64,000 nucleotides of DNA from Naumovozyma dairenensis CBS 421 (taxonomy: Eukaryota > Ascomycota > Saccharomycetes > Saccharomycetales > Saccharomycetaceae). Every line of letters begins with the position of its first letter. Positions within the stretch are counted from its first letter, which is position 1. Below are positions 1-7,826 of this stretch, piece after piece. The notes under the pieces are model-generated. The model was not told the DNA's origin, made no database searches, and saw only the letters and a program-made list of their open reading frames with translations. The stretch covers positions 248,001 through 312,000 of the forward strand of contig NC_016480.1 in the NCBI RefSeq assembly GCF_000227115.2, read 5' to 3'. The translations under genes were made by a program, and so were the position numbers.

Positions 1-344
1 AAGAAAGTTTTTCATTTTCCATTTGGGCACATTGTTCTACGTCCTAGTTCCAGCGAAAGAGGTTCTTTTTATCTTGTTGTATGGCTCCAAAAAGTATAGT
101 TGAAATATTTATCTCCGTCGAAGTAATCTCTCAACATAGTGAATCTTAGCTCGAGCAGAAAAAGTCAAACCTAAAAAACTTCCAGGTACGAATACAGATA
201 ACTGATTAGAGCGCGATAAAACGTTTCTCTCTATCGAACAAAACTTATATACAGCAACAATACGAGAGATATCATCAAAATAACAGAGTATCAAAATTTT
301 CATCACTATAATCCAATAAAGTAATTAAAATCAATTGGAAAAAA
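1..344. other. Intergenic start of window, upstream of MIT1-like gene
   Basis: No protein-like reading frame or RNA gene was recognised here. The stretch is the presumed promoter and 5' leader of the MIT1-like gene that starts at 345. The short minus-strand frames at 109-306 and 275-565 have no recognisable similarity, and the second overlaps the WOPR box on the opposite strand. Confidence 0.6.
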
Positions 345-1787
345 ATGAATGTTCTTCCAACCTTCAGAGGACTAATTGACGATGAATTTGATGCTGCACT
401 TCTCATACAAGCTGTCTTAGATGGGAAACTACAGCATGTACTACGAAGGCCATCTGACTTCGAAAGACAATCACTTATTGTTCCTGGTAATGTTTTCGTC
501 TTCATAGAGGAAATGTCTGGGATAAAACGATGGACAGATGGTATCAATTGGTCTCCTTCTCGCATTTCTGGAAAGTTCCTGATATATAAAGAATTAAATA
601 GAGATTATCCAAGTTTAATATCGTCAAGTGGTCCAATACCGCCAAGGGTTAATATGCCAAATTTCCAATCTCCAAAAAACAACGTGAATACGGATATGAA
701 TATACATCTGAATAATAACCGAGTACCATATGCCATGTATTCTCAAGAAAGTATGGCTAACTATCCATCAATTCATACTGGATTTGTTAAAAAGACATTC
801 TCCATAAAGTTACCAACAGGTACGAATAATCAAGTTTATCATAACATTCACATAATTTCATACTATAATGAGAGCGATAACGAAGATGGGAAACTCGAAA
901 CACCTAAGAAGCACTTCCTTTTTAAAAGTGTCACACCAAGTCCAATATTAATAAAGACAATAGAACAAATAACATTAGGAAATTCAAGAACGAATCCTTC
1001 AAAACCAATTGATAAACCTCGAAAGGTAACGAAAGATACCGTACATCGTACAAAGTCTGACACAGCACTCGCACAACGTATTATGGACCCAATTGAAAAC
1101 CGAAGGCCAAAGAAATATCGTCTACCAGTACCATATTGTGTTAGTCAACCTGTTTGTGAGCACCCTACTGTATCTAGTCCACAATTAGATATTTCTAACC
1201 CAGTCCTTTATTCTGTAACGGATCCACCTATATCCTTTTCTGTCAGTAGTGTTAACCCACACGTCGAAGGCGGCAGTAATAGCAGCAGCAAGAACAATAG
1301 CAACGATAATATTACTACTGCTGCCATTAGATATCAAAGCAGTTCTAGTCAAAGGTTACCTCCGTTGAATAGAGACACCACTCAATTCGTCACACCTACT
1401 TTTGCCAGGAGGACGGGGAATATCAGCAGCCTAATTCATCATGATTCAACTCCCGAAAGTCCCCGAATTATCAAATCAACGTTAATGAACCATATTGAAC
1501 CAGCTACCATAATGAATATCATTGATAATAAAAATGGAATCATAACTAGTAATATCTTACCTCCTCTAAACATTTCTGATCCACAGACTGGAACCCCGAA
1601 ACCTAATAATAACATTAATAATCATCATCATCATTCATCACCTAGAATCAATCAAATATCACCAACTACCAGTGGAGGTTCAGATGTCGGTAATAATCGT
1701 TACATTCTGGAGAATCCCAATCTAAAATCAGCGCAACTTCCCACGAAAATCATGAATGTCTTAGATACAAATGTCATGTACAGCTAG
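345..1787 (+). CDS. MIT1: WOPR-domain transcription regulator (MIT1/YHR177W family)
   Basis: The 480-residue protein opens with half of a WOPR (Gti1/Pac2/Wor1) DNA-binding box. The start TFRGLIDDEFDAALLIQAVL (residues 5-24) is followed by the DFERQSLIVPGNVFVFIEE and RWTDGINWSPSRISGKFLIY segments typical of the family (to about residue 85). Family members are nuclear regulators of filamentous growth and morphology; S. cerevisiae has two, Mit1 and YHR177W. The rest is low complexity, rich in Asn, Ser and Pro, with a His run near residue 427. Synteny with the following YEA6-like gene matches YEL007W-YEL006W, which favours MIT1, but the paralogue cannot be settled. The TAG stop at 1785-1787 is followed by 47 more in-frame sense codons with protein-like composition, so the C-terminus is uncertain. 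The ATG at 345 is the only start that precedes the WOPR box. Confidence 0.85.
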   Translation: MNVLPTFRGLIDDEFDAALLIQAVLDGKLQHVLRRPSDFERQSLIVPGNVFVFIEEMSGIKRWTDGINWSPSRISGKFLIYKELNRDYPSLISSSGPIPPRVNMPNFQSPKNNVNTDMNIHLNNNRVPYAMYSQESMANYPSIHTGFVKKTFSIKLPTGTNNQVYHNIHIISYYNESDNEDGKLETPKKHFLFKSVTPSPILIKTIEQITLGNSRTNPSKPIDKPRKVTKDTVHRTKSDTALAQRIMDPIENRRPKKYRLPVPYCVSQPVCEHPTVSSPQLDISNPVLYSVTDPPISFSVSSVNPHVEGGSNSSSKNNSNDNITTAAIRYQSSSSQRLPPLNRDTTQFVTPTFARRTGNISSLIHHDSTPESPRIIKSTLMNHIEPATIMNIIDNKNGIITSNILPPLNISDPQTGTPKPNNNINNHHHHSSPRINQISPTTSGGSDVGNNRYILENPNLKSAQLPTKIMNVLDTNVMYS

Positions 1788-2969
1788 TTTTTATCATCTC
1801 CAATAATGGAAGTGAACCATCCTGTTTTCAACAATAAAAATTCCGAAATAAATAGGGACTGTAAAAAATTATCGATCTCTTCAATGATAGATACTGATAC
1901 ACCATATAGAACCCATGGTAAGTCATCTTAGTTTTTTCTCTTTACGAGGGAATGAGAATAAGGAGTGTTTTTTCTGCCTTTGTTGAAGACATGGGTCCAT
2001 GCATATACAAAACTAACAGAAGTTTTATTTTCTCTTGGTCTGTCTCAGTTCTTTTAAAATCACTACCATACACTGGATGGAATGGAGTGAACAAAAAATA
2101 ACTTAGGGGTGAAAAAACAAGAAATATTAAATACTTACTTATAACGACAACAACTTCTATAATCTAACAACGATATAACTTTTATACCTGATAATATTAT
2201 GAAATAAATATAATGATTAAATGCATGGATAACATTTTTTTTTGTACCTTTTTCCCGTCTTAGTACGTACGTAAAGTATATATTATGGTTGTTTTTTTTG
2301 ACAGGTATTGGCAGTTTGTTGGCTTCAAATTGATACTCCCTGACACTGGATGGCTAAAACCAATCAAATGTTTCAATAATCTTATAAAAACCCTTGATTG
2401 AAGGTGAAAAATAAAGAAATATTCATCCGGGTAACACCTGTGCCACTTGCATAATTCAGATACCAATCCCATTTCCAGTTTTTTGTTAGTGGGCTACTTT
2501 TTGTTAACCCTATAAATTGCTGGACTTCGTTGAATTTGGTTGGCCAATAATATTATTACACCAAGAGGGTTGGAATCATTTTTGAAAAGGGATTCGTCTT
2601 TTATTTTTTAAACTTTTTTTCCGAATTTTTTGATTTTTTTACTGGAATATGATTAGATACATAGTGCCATTCTTAGTTAAACTAACTAATCTACGTACTA
2701 TGGAGTGTGCGTATATAGAAAAGAAAGGGTGCGTCGTATGATTCTATTAAGAAAGGTTCATACTGCGTCTGATAATTGGATATTTTTTAAGCTAGCTTCT
2801 AGTCCATATTGAAAATTACTGAGAAAAATTGTATTTGCTTTCTGAGACTTTCGAGTAAGTGTAAGAGAAACAATATAGTCTAGCTTTGAAAAGAAAGGCA
2901 CACTATTTCTCAAATTGGTAATAGGGTCTCTACAATAGAAATTTATCATTTAAGGTGATAAATGTCGGT
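1788..2969. other. Intergenic region MIT1 to NAD+ carrier
   Basis: The first 141 bases (1788-1928) stay open in the MIT1 frame until a second TAG at 1929-1931. The remainder is AT-rich with several T-runs and no convincing gene. It should hold the MIT1 terminator and the carrier promoter, including a Reb1-type site at 2427-2434. Confidence 0.6.
2427..2434 (+). promoter_or_regulatory. Reb1-type site (CCGGGTAA)
   Basis: CCGGGTAA matches the core Reb1 consensus TTACCCG on the complementary strand. It lies about 540 bp upstream of the carrier ATG. Reb1 sites commonly mark nucleosome-free promoters or terminators in yeast. The assignment rests on sequence match alone. Confidence 0.4.
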
Positions 2970-4154
2970 ATGCCACATGATGATGATAAGCTAAACGGAT
3001 TAAAAACCGATTTTCCAAACGGAATTTCTGCACCAGCACTTCATAATACTAACATAACAAATAGCACAACCCACATCGATGAGGTTTCTTATGTTAGCAA
3101 AGAACGAAATAACATATTTTCGTCAAGGCTTATTGATCCTATAATACAACTTAATGATAAAAATCATAATATGTCATCGCCGCCATCTGATGAACCTTTA
3201 AAAAGTAGTTCTCCACTCATATTCCCTTTCAAAAATCCTCTCCGAAGTATCAAATTAAGTGATACCAAAATCACTGCTTTATCAGGAGCTCTAGCGGGTT
3301 TCTTATCCGGAGTAACTGTCTGTCCATTGGATGTAACAAAGACTAGATTGCAAGCTCAAGGCATTGAAGGCATTGAAAATCCATATTATAGAGGTCTCTT
3401 GGGAACAATGTCTACAATCGTCAAAGATGAAGGAGTTAAAGGACTTTATAAAGGTATCGTGCCGATTATTATGGGTTATTTTCCCACATGGACTATATAT
3501 TTTTCCGTTTACGAAATTTCCAAAGACATGTACTCGAAACTATTACCGTATTCTGAGTTCTTATCTCATTCATGCTCAGCTATTACTGCTGGTGCAGCTT
3601 CCACAATCTTAACAAACCCAATTTGGGTCGTTAAGACCAGATTAATGCTACAGACTCCAATGGCCAAACATCCTACATACTACAGTGGAACCATTGATGC
3701 GTTTAGAAAAATAATTAGACAAGAAGGTATAAGGACATTATATACCGGTTTAGTTCCATCATTATTCGGATTACTTCATGTTGCAATCCATTTCCCAGTT
3801 TATGAAAAATTAAAAAGAAAACTACATTGTGACTCAAAAGAAACAGATCATTCCATTCAGTTGAAGAGACTTATTATCGCATCTTCTGTTTCTAAAATGA
3901 TTGCATCTTCAATAACTTATCCTCATGAAATCTTAAGAACAAGAATGCAAATAAAACTAAAATCACCAAATCCAACACAACGGAAATTATTTACCTTGAT
4001 AAAGAAGACGTTTGTTCAAGAGGGGATCATGGGATTTTATTCTGGGTTTGCAACAAATTTGATACGTACAGTACCGGCATCAGCTATCACTCTTGTATCG
4101 TTCGAATATTTTAGGAATACGCTAATACGGCTGAATGAAGATTCCAATCTGTAA
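2970..4154 (+). CDS. YIA6: Mitochondrial NAD+ carrier (YIA6/YEA6 family)
   Basis: This is an inner-membrane transporter of the SLC25 mitochondrial carrier family. All three carrier repeats are visible with their PX(D/E)XX(K/R) signatures: PLDVTKTRLQ near residue 119, PIWVVKTRLM near 216 and PHEILRTRMQ near 317. The PIWVVKTR form and the surrounding sequence fit the pyrimidine-nucleotide/NAD+ branch (Yia6/Ndt1 and Yea6/Ndt2), which imports NAD+ into the matrix. The frame is open from a GTG at 2955, but the first ATG is at 2970, giving 394 residues. About 90 hydrophilic residues precede the first repeat, as in S. cerevisiae Yia6. Upstream MIT1 matches the YEL006W side and downstream EPS1 matches the YIL006W side, so YIA6 versus YEA6 is unresolved. 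Confidence 0.88.
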   Translation: MPHDDDKLNGLKTDFPNGISAPALHNTNITNSTTHIDEVSYVSKERNNIFSSRLIDPIIQLNDKNHNMSSPPSDEPLKSSSPLIFPFKNPLRSIKLSDTKITALSGALAGFLSGVTVCPLDVTKTRLQAQGIEGIENPYYRGLLGTMSTIVKDEGVKGLYKGIVPIIMGYFPTWTIYFSVYEISKDMYSKLLPYSEFLSHSCSAITAGAASTILTNPIWVVKTRLMLQTPMAKHPTYYSGTIDAFRKIIRQEGIRTLYTGLVPSLFGLLHVAIHFPVYEKLKRKLHCDSKETDHSIQLKRLIIASSVSKMIASSITYPHEILRTRMQIKLKSPNPTQRKLFTLIKKTFVQEGIMGFYSGFATNLIRTVPASAITLVSFEYFRNTLIRLNEDSNL

Positions 4155-4665
4155 AATATTGAAGCGACATATAATTATATAAAAGAAAATGGACTGTGTA
4201 CTTATGGTTACGTAACAATAGCCATTTTTATAGATTATAAAATCTTGCTTATCTAGTCGGAGAGCAATAGAAAATAAGATATAAAATTTCTGAACATCCT
4301 TGCAAAAATATAGACATGTATTGTTTATCTACGAATCTTGTTCATTCCAATTGTGTCTACACGTGATTGCTATATATAATCATTATCTATATTCTGTTCT
4401 AAGGAATTATCTCCATGTTAGGAAATACATATTAAAGCTCATATGATTTGAGAAAATCCGAGCTCAATGTACAATATACGGACTGAATTTTGGAAAAAAA
4501 CACCTTATTTTTATTTATAGAAAACAAAATAGCACGGCTAGTGTTTCTTCTCACTTATTGCATCGAGTGCTTTTCCAGACCCAATCTTTTATATATCAAA
4601 CTATCCTAGGATATACCACAAAGAAAATAAAACTTACTTTAGAAAATATATATGTGAGGTAAGAA
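4155..4665. other. Intergenic region carrier to EPS1
   Basis: AT-rich spacer of about 510 bp between two genes on the same strand. It holds the carrier 3' end and the EPS1 promoter. No RNA gene or further coding frame was seen. Confidence 0.6.
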
Positions 4666-6753
4666 ATGACTTGCCTAAAACATATACAATTGCTACTCTG
4701 TTTCTCCATCACGCTAATTCTTCAAGGAACTCAAGTGGCGGCATCAGATGACAAACATCCAGAGGGTTTCCCGAAACCACTAACTGGTTCTACATTCGAT
4801 AATGAAATGAAAAACGGGTTACATATAGTCGAATTTTTCAGTCCATATTGTCATCATTGTAAATCATTAGCGCCTATTTGGGAAAAGACATGGGAATCAT
4901 TCCATGAAGAAGGTTCAAAGCTGAATATTACTCTTTCACAAGTGAATTGTGTGGAGGATGGTGATTTATGTTCCAAGGAAAATATTGAATATTTCCCATA
5001 TATTAAACTGTATGGTCCATCTGGGTTCATTAAAAACTATGATGGTGCAAGAAAAGAAGAAGCATTTATTAAGTTTGCTAGAAAAGAAGCATTGGATCCT
5101 TTGAATGTTGATATTAGTCATGTTGAAAGCCAAAGTATACTACTATCAAAGCTTGAATTTGCAAAGTATTTGGCTGGCAAAGGGAAAGATCCAATCTTGA
5201 TTTCGTTTTGGCCAACAAATGAGATGAAAAATTCAGATGATAGGATAGCTTTTGAAAACTGTGCTGATTGTACTACATTCCAAAGAGCTTGGAAGATGTT
5301 ATCTAAGAATTTACTTGCTGATGGTGTCTTGACAGGTCATATGAATTGTGAAGAAAATCCCCTTATTTGTAATGAGTTAGGTTTTGGTGAATTGTCAAAG
5401 ATTAAAAACCATCGAAGTGATAGGGTACCTAGAGTTGCACTGGTTCTTCCTAACAGAGCAACAAATAATTTGTTTATATTCAAAGGTGATATTGCATCAC
5501 CTCTATCACAATATCAAGATTTCGCCACGAGAACTTATGCTAACAGTATTGCCCCTGAAATTAACAAAGACGATGTAATATCAATCATAAATACAGAGGT
5601 TATGAATATGGAAGGCCGGCCAGGACCAAAGATGCACTTGGTCTTTAATTATGATGCAAAGATCACTTTTTCAGAAGATTTCGATATTTTAGAATATTTG
5701 ATTGAACCGCTTTCAAAAATCCCAAACTTATATCTTTATAAATCAAAAGAAGATTTGAAATCATTGACTCATACATCGTTTGAAGAAATGTACAAGATGA
5801 TTAATTATAATGAAACTGAACCGGAAAAAGTTTTGGATGAGAATCAGTTTGCCTTAAATACCATCACTCAATTTCCAACCTTTTTCCTTTTCAAAGATGG
5901 TGATAAAATACCACATGTCTTCCCTGGTTATTCTACCACGGAAATGAGAAATGTAGAGACAATAATGAACTGGGTTAAAGAATTTGCAATCCCAATGATT
6001 ACTGAAGTTAATGAGGATAACTTTTGGGATTTAATGAATTCGCAACATGAACGTTATAGTGACATTGCCATTTTACTAATAGATTCTGCAAGAATGAAGG
6101 AAAGTGTAAATAGTGTGAATAACCTGGTTACAGGAAATTATGATTATGAGCATGTTCGTATGTCTCAAATGTTCCAATGGATAATGGGAGAAAGAAATGA
6201 TAAGTTAGAGTATGTCCAGAAATTGAAGAATAAGAAAGCACAAAGTGCTAAAATCGTAGCTGCCCTACGTAAGGAGATTCCTCATAAAGATGATAGGTCT
6301 GTTATTTTAACTTACCTTGATATTTACAAAAATAAAAACACGTTATCTAAACTGGGATTTGATTGTACAGTCCCACAAAAGTCAGGAAATGTCATTATTG
6401 TCGACAGATCAAAGAGTTCCTTTTTTGAAGTCAATCGTGATGGGAAGCCTTTAACTGACAACCCATATGATATAAGAGAAATATTAACTACTTTAAATTT
6501 CCCACAGAGTTCATTTTCCAAGTTCGTAAACCATGGCAGAAGAATCAATTCTCCCTATTCCAGGCAACTAAGACATTTGGATTTCATACATAGCTATGGC
6601 ATATTCGGATATATTATGTTGGCGGTGGTAGTAACTATGATATATAAAAGTAAGTCTTTGGTTCATATCTACAGGTCCAAAAGAAAGTATCAAGCTAAAA
6701 GGGATACTCGAGGGTTATTAGGTTGGTCAGACAAGAAAGAGTTCCAAGATTGA
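4666..6753 (+). CDS. EPS1: ER membrane protein disulfide isomerase-like Eps1
   Basis: This 695-residue protein matches the size of yeast Eps1 (about 700). An N-terminal signal peptide (roughly residues 1-26, core LLLCFSITLIL) is followed by a thioredoxin domain with the active site FFSPYCHHCKSLAP, where the CxxC cysteines are 62 and 65. Further thioredoxin-like folds fill the lumenal part, including a hydrophobic FPTFFLFKDGD segment. A single transmembrane segment near residues 646-660 (IFGYIMLAVVVTMIY) is followed by a basic cytosolic tail of about 35 residues, making it a type I ER membrane protein. In yeast, Eps1 acts in ER quality control and retention or degradation of misfolded membrane proteins. 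The neighbours match YIL006W-YIL005W-YIL004C. Confidence 0.93.
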   Translation: MTCLKHIQLLLCFSITLILQGTQVAASDDKHPEGFPKPLTGSTFDNEMKNGLHIVEFFSPYCHHCKSLAPIWEKTWESFHEEGSKLNITLSQVNCVEDGDLCSKENIEYFPYIKLYGPSGFIKNYDGARKEEAFIKFARKEALDPLNVDISHVESQSILLSKLEFAKYLAGKGKDPILISFWPTNEMKNSDDRIAFENCADCTTFQRAWKMLSKNLLADGVLTGHMNCEENPLICNELGFGELSKIKNHRSDRVPRVALVLPNRATNNLFIFKGDIASPLSQYQDFATRTYANSIAPEINKDDVISIINTEVMNMEGRPGPKMHLVFNYDAKITFSEDFDILEYLIEPLSKIPNLYLYKSKEDLKSLTHTSFEEMYKMINYNETEPEKVLDENQFALNTITQFPTFFLFKDGDKIPHVFPGYSTTEMRNVETIMNWVKEFAIPMITEVNEDNFWDLMNSQHERYSDIAILLIDSARMKESVNSVNNLVTGNYDYEHVRMSQMFQWIMGERNDKLEYVQKLKNKKAQSAKIVAALRKEIPHKDDRSVILTYLDIYKNKNTLSKLGFDCTVPQKSGNVIIVDRSKSSFFEVNRDGKPLTDNPYDIREILTTLNFPQSSFSKFVNHGRRINSPYSRQLRHLDFIHSYGIFGYIMLAVVVTMIYKSKSLVHIYRSKRKYQAKRDTRGLLGWSDKKEFQD

Positions 6754-6970
6754 AACATAGGGTTTGCATTACATAGTGACTACGCAAAAATTTTGTATTA
6801 ACATTCCCTTCCTATAAACTCTTAGTTAGTTGGACCTGACGTAGTAGTATACAATATCTATCGTTATATGGTGTTTCAGTGTCTATATTAGTAAATAAAA
6901 TGTGAAGAAAACAAAATATGTTATAATGTATCGATCTGAAGCTTCTCTTCGTTTAGAATGAAACGAAAAG

Positions 6971-7477
6971 TTATGTGATCCAAACCCAGAAAAATACCAA
7001 TATAACAAGAGCGAAGATCAGAAGCCATGTTTTTATACTTATTCTTGATCTCTTGGCCATTTCCATCATATTTGAAAATGTATTTTTCAATTTTAATGAT
7101 GTTGTATCAAATGAATCACCTAGCTGGTCCAACGTCTTGTTACTTCCTCTTATCTCATCACCCATCTTCAAAGAGAGTGTTTTCAATGAACGAAGCTTTT
7201 CTGCCATTATACCTACTTGCTCCTCACTTTGCGACTCTAGTTGAGCTAACCTATCTTGTGAATAATCAAGATGAGTGGAACTTTGATATGGTGATGACCT
7301 TTTGCCGGTCTCATCTTCAAAATTCATACTGGAACCAAATAACCGCGTCCTCTTAGAGTCTCTTTGGTTTAATTGGTCCTCTCCGTATCTGAAATAGTTA
7401 TGATATTGTTAGTATTGGGTTTCAGATAGATCTTTGTCGTTTGTGCTGACATTTTTTTTAACATACCTTGTGCTCAT
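6971..7477 (-). CDS. BET1: Bet1 SNARE, two exons
   Basis: Bet1 is a type II membrane SNARE for ER-to-Golgi vesicle fusion. The C-terminal half shows the SNARE helix (SLKMGDEIRGSNKTLDQLGD) and a C-terminal membrane anchor ending FFWVWIT. The long exon alone starts at an internal ATG (7327), but the gene has a tiny first exon, 7477-7467, encoding Met-Ser-Thr and the first two bases of an Arg codon. After removal of the 78-nt intron 7466-7389 the frame joins to a 142-residue protein, the same length as S. cerevisiae Bet1, which has an intron at the equivalent place. Splice signals GTATGT, TACTAAC and TTTCAG are all consensus. The gene is divergent from INP51 across a 349-bp spacer, where S. cerevisiae has CFD1. 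Confidence 0.95.
7389..7466 (-). other. BET1 spliceosomal intron
   Basis: A 78-nt intron on the minus strand. The 5' splice site GTATGT is complementary to 7461-7466, the branch sequence TACTAAC to 7408-7414, and the 3' site TTTCAG ends at 7389. All three match yeast consensus. Removing it fuses an 11-nt first exon to the main exon in frame. Confidence 0.95.
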
Positions 7478-7826
7478 TATGCCAAGCTCTCTATTATTGA
7501 TATATCTTTGAATACGCTGCTCCCACTGTTATACCAATGAATATTCAAAAAACTAATTACTTCTTTTATTCTGTACTTCCCTCTGAATACACGTCAAAGT
7601 ATTTTTATTGTACTTCACCTCTCTAGATGTTAAATTCCATTGTAAACGATTGGTGCGCCATTTGAACTAGCAGTCTATATATAGAATTGTTGATGTTTAC
7701 ATCAAATATCAATCAAGCCTTGGACAAATTTAACGAAATGAATGGACTCAACATAAAGGAAAGGACTGCATACTAGCTAACTAAGGGTCATTGGCACGGG
7801 ACCACATCTATGGCTAATTAATAACC
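7478..7826. other. Divergent promoter BET1 / INP51
   Basis: This 349-bp spacer separates two divergent starts. In S. cerevisiae the interval between BET1 and INP51 holds CFD1, a P-loop ATPase of cytosolic Fe-S assembly. No trace of a CFD1 reading frame is visible here. Confidence 0.7.

Noticed and set aside
2955..2969. GTG as start of the mitochondrial carrier (similarly GTG at 11663, 31092 and 61203)
   Set aside because: Yeast nuclear genes start at ATG. The first in-frame ATGs (2970, 11690, 31044) were used, and for MSN2 the upstream frame was considered.
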